NCBI GenBank assembly: GCA_965262875.1
Contig: OZ253569.1
Location: 1,860,001 to 1,924,000, forward strand
From: JBALVT01 sp965262875
GTDB taxonomy: Bacteria > Pseudomonadota > Gammaproteobacteria > Pseudomonadales > Halieaceae
Direction of reading: 5' to 3'
Length of the DNA: 64,000 nucleotides
Shown here: positions 51,542-61,277 of the stretch, one piece after another
How the letters are laid out: every line of letters begins with the position of its first letter
Position numbering within the stretch: the first letter of the stretch is position 1
Program-made: the position numbers and the translations under genes
The notes under the pieces: generated by a model
What the model saw: the letters and a program-made list of their open reading frames with translations, nothing else
What the model was told of the DNA's origin: nothing
Database searches by the model: none

Positions 51542-52888
51542 TTACAAACCTGGTTTGAGTTGAGTTTCCCTTCGGGCCATCGGAAGCGTAGCAATTGCGA
51601 ACATGCCCAGTAGCATAGAGAACGAGAATATAACGAAAAGTGTTTTCGGTTGGAACGCCTGGTCGAGCATAAAACCAGCTATTAGCGGCGATGCAATTGC
51701 GCCAAAGCGCCCAATCCCCAGCGCCCAGCCAAGGCCAGTGGTCCGTATTTCCGTTGGGTAGAGGTCACAGGTGATGGTATAGCAGCCGGTAATTGCACCC
51801 AGAATGAAGAACCCATTCAAACTGGCCACAAATAAGGCGATTTGCAAGTTTTCCATAACAAAGGCAAAGGTGAGCATAATTACAAAGGCCAGGAAAAAAT
51901 AGCTGACCAACAATTTTTTCAAATACAGGCGCGTTGCCAGAAAGCCAAGTGCCAATTGGCCTGCAATGCCACCTAAGTGGAGTACAACGCCTCCGGAAAT
52001 ACCCTGGGAAGATGACAAACCCGATGCGATTAACAGTTTCGGTGTCCAGCTCAGGATAAAGTAGAGGCAGAACATCACCATAAAAAATGCAAACCAAAGG
52101 CGCAAGGTTGAGTGCCGAAACTCAGGCGTCAGCAGCCCTTTCACACCTACCTTTTGAGTGGATGCCGCTTGCGGGGGTAGGTTTTCTACTTGCTGTAGCC
52201 CCATCCGCGCCAGCTGTCGGTTGATATTTTCCAGAGCATTGGGTGGACGCCGGGATAACAAATAGTCGATTGATTCAGGCAGTTGCTTCATCGCCACCGG
52301 AATAAGTAGCAAGGAACCAATACCACCTGCCACAAAAACAGACTCCCAGCCAGACTTTGCAATTAGCACCGCAGCTACCGCACCCCCGATCATTGCCCCA
52401 AGTGGGTAGGCTGTTTGCACTATGCCAATTGCAAGTCCACGGCTTTTCGCAGGCGAGTACTCTGCTACAATTATGTTCACACTTGCCAGCACCGTTCCCA
52501 CGCCAACCCCGGTCAAGACGCGCAATATAACCAGTTGCAACAACGTCGCCGTGAGGGCCGATAAAAACATCCCCAGAGTAAGTAACACTAGCGAGAACAA
52601 CACAATGGGGCGTCGCCCGAAGCGATCAGCAAAGGGAGCCACAAAAATTGCGCCCACTGCCATGCCGAAAAGGCTTGAGCTGAACAGAGTGCCCAACTGT
52701 ACGCCGCTAAGCTGCCAGTCTTCCGAGATACTCGGCCCGGTAAATGCCATTACCAGCGCATCAAATCCATCGAGTATAAAAATAACAAAACAAACCGAAA
52801 TCGCGGTCAACTGGTATTTGGATACGGGGCTGTTTCCCACCAAGTCACGAATAGCCTGCTCAGTATGTACCTTTAACTTTTTGGTCAT
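51542..52888 (-). CDS. MFS aromatic-acid:H+ symporter (AAHS family)
   Basis: 448 residues with 12 predicted helices. The motifs FILDGFDALVMAFTGPSI in helix 1 and PFADRFGRRPIVLFSL (GxxxDRxGRR loop) mark the aromatic acid:H+ symporter family of PcaK. A large central loop (residues ~205-245) is typical. It would import a hydroxybenzoate or related acid across the inner membrane. Confidence 0.92.
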   Translation of the reverse strand: MTKKLKVHTEQAIRDLVGNSPVSKYQLTAISVCFVIFILDGFDALVMAFTGPSISEDWQLSGVQLGTLFSSSLFGMAVGAIFVAPFADRFGRRPIVLFSLVLLTLGMFLSALTATLLQLVILRVLTGVGVGTVLASVNIIVAEYSPAKSRGLAIGIVQTAYPLGAMIGGAVAAVLIAKSGWESVFVAGGIGSLLLIPVAMKQLPESIDYLLSRRPPNALENINRQLARMGLQQVENLPPQAASTQKVGVKGLLTPEFRHSTLRLWFAFFMVMFCLYFILSWTPKLLIASGLSSSQGISGGVVLHLGGIAGQLALGFLATRLYLKKLLVSYFFLAFVIMLTFAFVMENLQIALFVASLNGFFILGAITGCYTITCDLYPTEIRTTGLGWALGIGRFGAIASPLIAGFMLDQAFQPKTLFVIFSFSMLLGMFAIATLPMARRETQLKPGL

Positions 52889-53505
52889 CGTTCAACTAGG
52901 CCCTTTGCTTAAATTTCTCTGGATAAATCTAGCAACAGTTGGCAATTTCATGTTGTTGCGAACTATCGGCAATACTTCGGGAATGTATTTGCTGTAAATG
53001 AGAGTTCCTCAGGGATCACGCCCCCTCTTCAGGAGCCTCAATCCGCTGGTAAAGTCGCTGTCGGCAATCTTGCCTAAGTTCAAGTACCCATAGCCGCCAT
53101 TTACGTACAGCGGATATTCCTTATTGTTATAACCTTAATTTAAACCTGAAGTTTTTTTCAAGGGGGAAATGGTCGATCGAAACTCGGCGCTGCGCACGTC
53201 CGTTATCATAGTTATACTAATAGAACTATCTGCCGGTGTGCGGGAGTTCGACTTGAAAGGACATTCCTTTTTGTTGGTCCCGGTACTGCAGGTATTTACT
53301 AGCTCAAGATCGATACCATCACTCATCGCTTATGCAACCGAAGCTTCAAAATTCAAATAAATCAGTAGTGATTCTCGAAAGCACTATTTAACTTGTAAAT
53401 AAAATATATACCCATACCTTACTTGTAACAAATATCTATTATGCGGAAACTATCAGGCTTGTGAACTTGGTAACTTCAAAACTTGTAGATTCAGTGGTGT
53501 TTAAC
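52889..53505. other. Gap with degenerate duplicate of ALDH 5' end and upstream region
   Basis: Bases ~53055-53125, read on the minus strand, give NKEYPLYVNGGYGYLNLGKIADS, clearly the start of the aldehyde dehydrogenase at 49387-50829 (MKEYKLYVNGGYRPSNSGKIADS). The region 53165-53297 is a degenerate copy of 50873-51003. No intact gene is present here. Confidence 0.8.
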
Positions 53506-54510
53506 ATGACAGATAACAGCCAAACCCAAACAGATTCAGCCGCGAGCTCTCCTCCTACTCCCGGAGCCCATCTTACTGGCCATCACCACATCACTATTGG
53601 TGTGGGTAATCCTCAGGAAGATTTTGATTTTCACACCAAAATATTGGGTTTGAAATGCGTGAAACGGACTCTCTTTTACGATGGAGCCGTTCCTGTCTAT
53701 CACTTTTACTACGGTAATGACCACGGGAATGAAGGCACTTTGCTCACTACCTTCCCGCTCGAACACCTGGGTGTCAATGGCGTCGAGGGCGTAGGCCAGT
53801 GCAGTAAGGCGACTCTTTCTGTACCTGTGTCCTCTCTGGATTACTGGAGAAAGCACCTAAAGGAGAATCGTTTTGATGTCACCGAAAAAGAGTATTTCGG
53901 TGAGAGGCATCTTGAGTTCCGAAGCCCCCACAATATCAACCTTTCCATGGTTGGTATTGATGGCGATGACCGCGCACCTCGATCCGATGGCCCTATTCCT
54001 TCCGAACACATGATCCGCGGTACTCACACTGCGGGGGTATCCACTCGAGATATGGACTTCATGGCTGAATTTATGGAAGTGGCATGGGGCTCGCGCAAAG
54101 TAGCAGAAGACGGCAACGTAATCCGCTATGAAATGGGTGAAGGCGGTACGGGAACGTATACGGATTTCGTTATTGAGCCAAACAAACGTTCAGGTAGCTG
54201 GCATGTCGGTCAGGGTGCCATTCACCACCAAGCCTACAACGTTGCTACCCGTGAACAGCAAGATAATATAAAATTTTTCACTGAGGGCTTGGGGTATACC
54301 GATTGTTCCGAACCAAAAGATCGTGGTTATTTTGATTCGATTTATGTTCGCACGCCTTCAGGTGCATTGTTCGAGGCCTGTTGTTCGCACGAGACTTCAT
54401 TCCTTTGCGATGAACCCTATGAGACATTGGGTACCCAACTGATGATGTCACCACAAGTTGAGCAGAATATCGAAGAAACACTCGCTATCATTGGAAGAGT
54501 TGAAGGCTAG
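53506..54510 (+). CDS. Hydroquinone-type ring-cleaving dioxygenase (PcpA/LinE family)
   Basis: 334 residues from MTDNSQTQTD; an in-frame start at 53461 is possible. Two VOC modules: LTGHHHITIGVGNPQEDFDF with the first metal His, VKRTLFYDGAVPVYHFYY, then GAIHHQAYNV with the second His and GALFEACCS with the metal Glu. The pattern closely follows PcpA/LinE, Fe(II) enzymes that cleave (chloro)hydroquinone at the 1,2 position. The next gene, maleylacetate reductase, agrees. Substrate halogenation state is not readable. Confidence 0.88.
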   Translation: MTDNSQTQTDSAASSPPTPGAHLTGHHHITIGVGNPQEDFDFHTKILGLKCVKRTLFYDGAVPVYHFYYGNDHGNEGTLLTTFPLEHLGVNGVEGVGQCSKATLSVPVSSLDYWRKHLKENRFDVTEKEYFGERHLEFRSPHNINLSMVGIDGDDRAPRSDGPIPSEHMIRGTHTAGVSTRDMDFMAEFMEVAWGSRKVAEDGNVIRYEMGEGGTGTYTDFVIEPNKRSGSWHVGQGAIHHQAYNVATREQQDNIKFFTEGLGYTDCSEPKDRGYFDSIYVRTPSGALFEACCSHETSFLCDEPYETLGTQLMMSPQVEQNIEETLAIIGRVEG

Positions 54511-54557
54511 GTGTAATTTATTTTGAAGACTCAACCTATAACTTGATGAGCTAGCTA

Positions 54558-55619
54558 ATGGAATTTCAATACAAGCCTCTGCCTTGGAATATAGTTTTTG
54601 GCGTCGGCGCGCTAGATCTCTTGCCTGGAGAGTTGGATAAGCTAAACAAATCTCGCGCCTTGGTTCTCACGACACCGAACCAATCTGATGACGGTAAAAA
54701 ACTGGTTGAAAAGCTGGGGCACCGAGCTGCCGGGCTGTTTGATCAGTGTGAGATGCATGTCCCAGCGGCGACACTTACGGCAGTGACTCGTGTCGCCAAA
54801 GAACTCGACATTGATTGCACTGTGTCACTTGGGGGTGGGTCAACAACTGGGCTGGGCAAGGCATTAGCCGCTCGCGAAGGCATAGACAATATTGTCATCC
54901 CGACCAGCTATGCCGGATCGGAAATGACCGACATATGGGCCGTGACCGAAGCTGGTCGCAAGGTCACTGAGCGAAATACAGTGGTTGTCCCGACGCTCAC
55001 GCTCTACGACCCTAGGCTTACGCTGTCTTTGCCGCCCAAATTTGCCGCAGCCAGTGGGCTCAACGCAATGGCCCAAGCGGTAGTCAATGTAGCCACGGAT
55101 AATCCCAATCCCATTATTTCCAGCCTGGCTGCTGATGGCATCCGCGCACTGGCTCACAGCCTTCCGATTATTCTTGAAGAACCCGATAATCTGGATGCAA
55201 GATCAGAAGCACTCTACGGAGCGAGCATGGCAGGAGGTGCGCTGGGTACCGGGATTACCAGCTTACACCATCGACTTTGCCACACCTTTGGCGGAACCTT
55301 TAATACCCCGCACGCAGAGACTCATGCGATCCTCCTACCCCATTCTGTGGCATACAATGCCGCCGCTACAGAGACTGGAACGCGTAGAGTGGCTGATGCT
55401 CTTGGTGTGGACAATGCAGCCGAAGGCATCTTTGCTCTGGCAAAAACACTGGGTGCACCAACCGCTCTGAGTGAAATCGGAATTACAGACGCGGATCTGG
55501 ACAAAGCCGTCGAGGTGACTCTGGAGAAGGCTTTTAACAACCCGGAGCCGGTTGATGCGGTGCGCTTACGACGCGTATTAGCGAATGCCTTACAGGGTAA
55601 TTCTCCCGAGCCATTCTAA
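54558..55619 (+). CDS. Maleylacetate reductase
   Basis: 353 residues, iron-type alcohol dehydrogenase fold: VSLGGGSTTGLGKALA nucleotide site, IPTSYAGSEMTDIWAVTEAGRKV signature, and metal His residues in GITSLHHRLCHTFGG and PHAETHAILLPH. It reduces maleylacetate to 3-oxoadipate with NAD(P)H and can also remove a 2-halogen. Follows the dioxygenase by 47 bases. Confidence 0.93.
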   Translation: MEFQYKPLPWNIVFGVGALDLLPGELDKLNKSRALVLTTPNQSDDGKKLVEKLGHRAAGLFDQCEMHVPAATLTAVTRVAKELDIDCTVSLGGGSTTGLGKALAAREGIDNIVIPTSYAGSEMTDIWAVTEAGRKVTERNTVVVPTLTLYDPRLTLSLPPKFAAASGLNAMAQAVVNVATDNPNPIISSLAADGIRALAHSLPIILEEPDNLDARSEALYGASMAGGALGTGITSLHHRLCHTFGGTFNTPHAETHAILLPHSVAYNAAATETGTRRVADALGVDNAAEGIFALAKTLGAPTALSEIGITDADLDKAVEVTLEKAFNNPEPVDAVRLRRVLANALQGNSPEPF

Positions 55620-55675
55620 TCCACCGGATTAATTTCGAATTTATGTCTCCCAGAGGCTCGGCCCAGGTAAAACCT

Positions 55676-57025
55676 ATGAAACAAACCCCACAGATTTCAT
55701 GTGAACAGGCAGCTGCAAAAATTAAGTCCGGTGATGTTTTAATCGCCGGAGGATTTGGCATGACCGGTAACCCCGTTCATCTTCTCAATGCTCTGGCGGA
55801 AACCCAGGTTAAGGACCTAACGTACATCGGCAATAACGTGGGCGAGCCAGGTCTTGGTGGCGGGAGATTGCTGCGCAATGGCCAGCTTAAAAAAGCGATA
55901 GGTTCTTATTTCACCAGCAACCCTGAGGTTGTTCTTGCGGCACAGTCCGGGGAATTGGAATATGAACTGCTTCCACAAGGAACCCTGGCAGAGGCACTGC
56001 GGGCCGGTGGTGCGGGCCTGGGTGGATTTTTTACCCCAACCTCGGCGAACACTCCTCTGGCCGAAGGTCGCGAAACCCGCGTTATCAACGGTAAGGATAT
56101 GGTTTTCGTCGAACCGCTTCGGGGTAACGTTGCTCTGATTAGAGCTTGGAAAGCGGATACAGCGGGCAACCTCCAATACCGGATGACGGAGGGCAATTTC
56201 AATACCGCCGCGGCCACTACAGCCGATCTCGTGATCGCAGAGGTTGAACAAATCGTAGCCGTGGGTGAGATCGACCCAAACCAGGTACATACCCCCGGCT
56301 GTTTTGTGGACTTCCTCGTGCAGGCTGATTTAACCCTGGCAGATCTGGGTTCTTCAGCATCGGTTGCCGGCAGCTTGAAGAAAGTGGATGACGTGCGTCT
56401 GAGTATGGCAAGAGCTGCTCTTGAAGAGTTATCTCCCGGTGATTTGGTCAATCTTGGCATTGGCATACCAACACTGGTGGCCGACTTAATTGGCTCGGAT
56501 GATGGCATCACCATGCATACGGAAAATGGCATGCTTGGCGTCGGCCCGGAACCGGAAAGTGGCGGAGCAATGGAGCACCCTGTCAACGCCGGAAAGATAC
56601 CAGTTACCGCTCTACCCGGCTCAAGCTACTTTGATAGCTGTGTTTCGTTCGGAATGATTAGAGGTGGACACATTGACGTCGCCATCATGGGTGGGCTGCA
56701 AGTTGATGAAAAAGGGAACCTGGCCAATTGGGCCGTTCCTGGCAAACCCTTGCTCGGTGTAGGTGGTGCTATGGACCTGGCGTCTGGTGCTAAAAAGCTC
56801 ATTGTGACTCTCACCCACTGCAATAAGAATGGAGCCTCAAAAATTGTGAGGGACTGCGATTTACCGCCCACAGCAACGGGTGTTGTTGATGTTGTGATTA
56901 CTGATCTGGCGGTTTTTCACTTCGTTGACAATGAAATGAGATTAATAAAGCTGATGCCTGGTGTCACTGAGGATCAAGTTGCGGATAAAACTGAAGCCCG
57001 CTACATCATCGCGCTTACCAACTAG
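55676..57025 (+). CDS. 3-oxoadipate CoA-transferase, alpha and beta subunits fused
   Basis: About 449 residues. The first half (ISCEQAAAKIKSGDVLIAGGFG, GNPVHLLNAL) is the PcaI-like alpha part. The second (MARAALEELSPGDLVNLGIGIPT, MHTENGMLGVGPEP with the CoA-bound Glu) is the PcaJ-like beta part. Fusion into one chain also occurs in other CoA-transferases. It activates 3-oxoadipate with succinyl-CoA. The start at 55676 fits the family; ATG at 55643 is in frame 11 codons upstream. Confidence 0.9.
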   Translation: MKQTPQISCEQAAAKIKSGDVLIAGGFGMTGNPVHLLNALAETQVKDLTYIGNNVGEPGLGGGRLLRNGQLKKAIGSYFTSNPEVVLAAQSGELEYELLPQGTLAEALRAGGAGLGGFFTPTSANTPLAEGRETRVINGKDMVFVEPLRGNVALIRAWKADTAGNLQYRMTEGNFNTAAATTADLVIAEVEQIVAVGEIDPNQVHTPGCFVDFLVQADLTLADLGSSASVAGSLKKVDDVRLSMARAALEELSPGDLVNLGIGIPTLVADLIGSDDGITMHTENGMLGVGPEPESGGAMEHPVNAGKIPVTALPGSSYFDSCVSFGMIRGGHIDVAIMGGLQVDEKGNLANWAVPGKPLLGVGGAMDLASGAKKLIVTLTHCNKNGASKIVRDCDLPPTATGVVDVVITDLAVFHFVDNEMRLIKLMPGVTEDQVADKTEARYIIALTN

Positions 57026-57035
57026 GCAATAGTCC

Positions 57036-57881
57036 ATGGCTGAAGCATATATCTGCGACTACATTCGCACCCCGTTTGGTCGCTACGCCGGTGCACTCGC
57101 TTCTATTCGAGCGGATGATTTAGGGGCTGTTCCGATAAAAGCACTGATGAGCCGAAATTCTCAAGTTGATTGGAGTGCCCTTGACGATGTGATTTTTGGC
57201 TGCGCGAATCAAGCTGGAGAAGACAATCGGAACGTTGCCCGGATGTCTTCCCTGCTTGCAGGTCTTCCAGTGTGTATTTCGGGAACCACGATTAATCGAC
57301 TCTGCGGATCGGGAATGGACGCGGTGATAACTGCGTCCCGCGCCATCAAGTCCGGCGAGGCCAATTTAATGATCGCAGGTGGCGTCGAAAGCATGTCCCG
57401 CGCCCCCTTTGTTATGCCCAAAGCCGGTTCTGCTTTCTCGCGCACTAACGAGCTATTTGATACAACGCTTGGCTGGCGGTTTATCAACCCAATCATGCGC
57501 CAGCTGTATGGAGTTGATTCCATGCCCGAAACTGCCGAGAACGTTGCACAACAGTTTTTTATCAGCAGGGAAGATCAAGATAGGTTTGCGCTGCGCTCAC
57601 AACAGCGAACAGCCCAAGCTCAACAGTCTGGCCGCCTCGCTCAGGAAATAGCCCCCGTGAGCGTAATTCAGCGCAAAGGGGGGCCGTTTGAAGTAGACAA
57701 AGACGAGCATCCCAGGCAAACGGATTATGACAAACTATCCAATTTGCCTGCACAATTTCGCGATGGCGGTAGTGTGACAGCTGGCAATGCCTCCGGGGTA
57801 AACGATGGTTCGGCGGCGTTGATAATTGCCTCCGAATCGGCAATACACAAATATGGCTTAGCGCTGTTAGCGCCACAGTAA
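57036..57881 (+). pseudogene. pcaF: 3-oxoadipyl-CoA thiolase, C-terminally truncated
   Basis: 281 of the usual ~400 residues. It has the N-terminal thiolase domain with the acylated Cys in TTINRLCGSGMDAV and GGVESMSRAPFVMPK, and the start of the second domain (TAGNASGVNDGSAALIIASE), then ends abruptly in LALLAPQ. The C-terminal His and Cys motifs (GHP and CxGGGxG) are lost, so it should be inactive. Truncation coincides with the border to IS21-type DNA. It follows the CoA-transferase by 10 bases. Confidence 0.9.
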
Positions 57882-57959
57882 ACCCGCAGTTATTTGCCGC
57901 AGAATAAAAGAACGACAAAGAGGCGACAGTGATCCGGCTTAACTCCAATCGATCACAGG

Positions 57960-58151
57960 CTAGAACGGCAGCTCATGATTTACCTCGACACTGTCTGTGT
58001 ACTCTTGTTGCTCAATCCGGATCTCCTCGTACAGTTGCGCAATCTCATCACCATAGTGATCCCACAGTACCGATCTCAGGTCGCCTAGCAGCTGATAAAT
58101 ACAATCGGCTTGTTCAGCCGTCCAGTAGGTTGTGATTTTTAAGGTTTTCAT
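57960..58151 (-). CDS. Small IS21-associated protein, 63 aa
   Basis: MKTLKITTYWTAEQADCIYQLLGDL and so on, an acidic helical protein whose start overlaps the istB stop (ATGA). Similar small genes follow istB in related elements (recollection). Function unknown. Confidence 0.6.
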   Translation of the reverse strand: MKTLKITTYWTAEQADCIYQLLGDLRSVLWDHYGDEIAQLYEEIRIEQQEYTDSVEVNHELPF

Positions 58152-58909
58152 TTAGCCTTTCCTCGCTTTTTGGTCTCGCGCCGCTTCGACGCACACTCCT
58201 GCGCTTCCTTCATGCGGTACGACTCACCCTCAATGGCGATGACCTCGCTGTGATGGACTAAACGGTCAATCAGGGAGACCACACACGCGGCATTGGGGAA
58301 CACGTCATTCCACTCGCCAAACGGACGGTTCGTTGTCACCAAAGTTGAACATTTCTCATAGCGCCGGTTGATGATTTCAAACAGCAAGTCAGCATGACGA
58401 TTGCTGTAGGAGAGGTAGCCCACTTCATCAATTACCAGCAAGGCGGGCCTGGCGTAGTGTTTCAATCGACGCTGCAGGGCATTGGCGCCATCCTGACCTG
58501 CCAGGTCGTTGAGCATCGCCGCTGCGGTGGTAAACAGCGCCGTATAGCCGTGCATGACAGCGTTATACCCCAGGTTCTGGGCGATCATCGATTTGCCCAC
58601 GCCGTTGCTGCCCAGCAGGATAATATTGCTGGCCGTGTCCATAAAACCCAGTTGCATCAGGGCATGAATCGCTTGTGGGTCGATAGCGCTTGGCCACTGC
58701 CAGTCAAACTCACTCATCGGTTTGAACCGGCCCAGCCTGGCGCTGCTCAGGCGCCGTTCGAGTGAGCGCTGTTTGCGCTCGGCAAGCTCCCAGGCGATGA
58801 GCTGTGCCCGCCAGGGGTATTGCTCGTCGGTGATCTCGCCCCAGTGCGCCAGCACGCCGTGGAGCTTCAGTTCAAGTGCCTGCTGTTTGAGTTGCTCGAT
58901 ATCAATCAT
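58148..58909 (-). CDS. istB: IS21-family helper ATPase IstB
   Basis: 253 residues from MIDIEQLKQQALELKLHG; longer frames overlap istA. Walker A LLGSNGVGKSMIAQNL, Walker B LLVIDEVGYLS, and TTNRPFGEWNDVF sensor region identify the DnaC-like AAA+ helper. Starts in the 3' end of istA with an 8-base overlap. Confidence 0.93.
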   Translation of the reverse strand: MIDIEQLKQQALELKLHGVLAHWGEITDEQYPWRAQLIAWELAERKQRSLERRLSSARLGRFKPMSEFDWQWPSAIDPQAIHALMQLGFMDTASNIILLGSNGVGKSMIAQNLGYNAVMHGYTALFTTAAAMLNDLAGQDGANALQRRLKHYARPALLVIDEVGYLSYSNRHADLLFEIINRRYEKCSTLVTTNRPFGEWNDVFPNAACVVSLIDRLVHHSEVIAIEGESYRMKEAQECASKRRETKKRGKAK

Positions 58910-59659
58910 CGGTATCATCTCCTGTCTCGCTTCGGGTGCCATTGAGCTTGTCGTAATCGGCAAGCCGAGCCAGCTTGACGCTGTAGTGTTTGACCTTCGC
59001 CGGCACGGCGACAGCAAGCGGTGGCGGCAGGTGCTGTTCATCACGGCGGCGCTCAAGAACGTGCTGCACCGCCTCCGGGTAGGGTGATTGCCGATCAAGT
59101 GCTTCACCCAGAGCTACATGCAGCTCGTCCCGCCCATAATCATCAAGCAGTTGATTGAGTAACCGGACCGTGGTTTTAATGACATGTCCACGCTGTGCCG
59201 ATTGCTGCAGCAGCGTCTGGGCGTGCGCCGAAGCATGGCTCAGGCGATCCTGACCCCGGTGTAGTTTGGCGTGGGTTTTCTCCAGCCATAGGGCATTGAT
59301 ATGCGCCTCCTGTTCGATTTGCTCCCCTTTGCCAAAGCTGCGCTGATGCTCAGCAATGCATTGATCGGCCTCCACTATCTGGAGCCGCTCCAGGTCAGCG
59401 CTCACGCTCAATGGCTTGTGCACGTATTGATGGGGAATGGAGTAATCATTGAGATCGAAGCGAACATAAGGGGTTTTGGCGGCCCGCACGGGCTGTCTCT
59501 CATGGGTATCAAAGGGATTATCCGGCAAACTCACCTGCTCCTGTAAGAAGGCTTCCCTGACCGTCAACGTACGCTCTTCAGGGCAAGCCCGATCAGCACT
59601 CACACCCTGGCACCAGTGCTCAGCTTGCGCATTGAGTTCGGCCAGTGTTTGCCAGTGAC
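58902..59659 (-). pseudogene. istA: IstA transposase, C-terminal fragment
   Basis: The frame is open back to 59659, where it meets the Tn3-type end; RHWQTLAELNAQAEHW is the linker after the IstA DDE domain, and KTPYVRFDLNDYSIPHQYV the C-terminal domain. HTH and DDE domains are missing. A start at 59603 can be read but would give a non-functional fragment. Confidence 0.88.
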
Positions 59660-59802
59660 GGCTGGGGCGTGCAAAACATGTAAAAAGTGCCGCTAAGAAA
59701 CTTCAGCAATTTCAATAGCTTGAATTTTTTAAATCCCGATTTCCCCTTATAAATCAATAAGATGATGCTAATTTACAAAATAGCGGCAATCCGATAGGCT
59801 GA

Positions 59803-60038
59803 TTGACCCACTCTGGCGCCTCATCGGCGAGGGAGTCGTCCATGCAGCCATGGCAAACCACATTTCTCGGCAATCAAGCGCTACCGCGAACGTTAACGCC
59901 ATTCGAGCTCAGCCACTTTTTCTCATTTACTGAAGGTGAGAAGCAGGCCATCCGATCCCGCCGGCGCCACCTGAACCAGCTCGGCGCAGCGCTGCATCTG
60001 GGCTTCATAAAAATGAGCGGCCGGGCACTCGATGCCTT
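59803..60038 (+). pseudogene. Tn3 transposase N-terminal fragment, left arm
   Basis: MTHSGASSARESSMQPWQTT to GRALDAF, the DUF4158 N-terminus, then joined to truncated IS66 DNA. Confidence 0.85.
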
Positions 60039-60138
60039 TAATTCAGCGACGGATAAGTTCTCGTAACACCCTTGTTTTTGTTGCTTTTTTATCGCCGATT
60101 GCATGGCGTAATTATAACATTCATGGCGACAAAATGCC

Positions 60139-60507
60139 TTAAAATACAGACTCATAATGCAGTTTTTTGTGGCCTGTCATCAGGGAGATATCGTAGCCGT
60201 CCAGCAACCAATTGATCTGCTGGCCGGTGAGGGAAATTACGTCGTCGTCAGGGTGCGGCCACCGGAACTTCTCTTCCGCCAGTGATTTGTAGTACAACAC
60301 AAACCCATTGTCCTCCCAGTACAAACATTTTATTTTGTTGCGCTGGCGATTAGTGAAGGCATAGAGGGCACCCTCAAAGGGGTTACGACCCAGTTCTCGC
60401 TCCACAATGGCGCTAAGGCCATTGACCGATTTTCTAAAATCTACGGAGTCCCGGTACAGATAAATCTGTGGCATGTCATTGGCCGGGCGGAAGTAGCGCG
60501 CCGTCAC
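60139..60507 (-). CDS. tnpB: IS66 TnpB, second copy
   Basis: 122 residues, identical to the TnpB at 5945-6313. Without tnpC the copy cannot move by itself. Confidence 0.93.
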   Translation of the reverse strand: MTARYFRPANDMPQIYLYRDSVDFRKSVNGLSAIVERELGRNPFEGALYAFTNRQRNKIKCLYWEDNGFVLYYKSLAEEKFRWPHPDDDVISLTGQQINWLLDGYDISLMTGHKKLHYESVF

Positions 60508-60824
60508 AATTGATCCAGTAACTGCCGCACCACCAACAGGTTTTCGGCACAGATACCTCGCACAATGAATCCGTTGGGCAGTGACAAGGTTAGCCCCCGA
60601 TCGGCGTCAGGTCTGACACTCACTGCGGCAAAGCCACCTTGGTCTTGTTTTATAGAAGACACACGGATGGTATCGTCAAACTTTCGACGCCAGTACACAA
60701 AGCGATGGTAAGTCAGGTGATTGTGTTTGCAAAACCGGGTCTGAGACAAGCCCGACAGTTTCCAGGTTTGTATTTGCTGCTTCCAGTCAATACCTTGTGG
60801 CTGGGGCTGAGTGATATCGTTCAT
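60504..60824 (-). CDS. tnpA: IS66 TnpA, second copy
   Basis: 106 residues, identical to the protein at 5628-5948; overlaps tnpB by 4 bases. Confidence 0.92.
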   Translation of the reverse strand: MNDITQPQPQGIDWKQQIQTWKLSGLSQTRFCKHNHLTYHRFVYWRRKFDDTIRVSSIKQDQGGFAAVSVRPDADRGLTLSLPNGFIVRGICAENLLVVRQLLDQL

Positions 60825-60907
60825 GATTTGCTCCTGTGTGGTTATCAGGAGAAAGTCTGGCGGGAACTCTTACAAAAAAATAGGTGCTGATTTAGGGGCG
60901 CTTACAG

Positions 60908-61277
60908 AACATTGGCTGCCCAGCGTTGATGCTCATACAAGGTGCGGCGGCGGCGATACAGGGCTCGCAGTGAAGTGAGCCTCGGTACCGGTTTCAAGCT
61001 CTTGTCCAAGATGCGCCAGCAATAGTCGAGGAACCATGTCGAAGGCATCGAGTGCCCGGCCGCTCATTTTTATGAAGCCCAGATGCAGCGCTGCGCCGAG
61101 CTGGTTCAGGTGGCGCCGGCGGGATCGGATGGCCTGCTTCTCACCTTCAGTAAATGAGAAAAAGTGGCGGAGCTCGAATGGCGTTAACGTTCGCGGTAGC
61201 GCTTGATTGCCGAGAAATGTGGTTTGCCATGGCTGCATGGACGACTCCCTCGCCGATGAGGCGCCAGAGTGGGTCAA
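60908..61277 (-). pseudogene. Tn3 transposase N-terminal fragment, right arm, frameshifted
   Basis: Same start as the left arm, then LLLAHLGQELETGTEAHFT. After that the conserved SLRALYRRRRTLYEHQRWAAN continues in another frame until the IS66 end at 60907. So this fragment carried a frameshift in addition to the IS66 insertion. Confidence 0.85.

Larger units (their letters stand above)
57925..59659 (-). mobile_element. IS21-type element remnant
   Basis: Contains a small downstream gene, istB and the C-terminal part of istA, cut at 59660 by a Tn3-type end. The left limit near 57925 is only approximate, because no clear terminal repeat was identified between the thiolase fragment and 57960. 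Confidence 0.75.
60039..60907 (-). mobile_element. Partial IS66, inverted relative to the copy at 5547
   Basis: The intact end (GTAAGCGCCCCTAAATC read inward) is at 60907. tnpA and tnpB are complete; tnpC stops after ~24 codons at the Tn3 junction. After codon 12 the tnpC start differs from the first copy (GCYENLSVAELKA against GGYEGLGVSELLA), so this copy looks like a recombinant of two IS66 variants. Confidence 0.9.
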
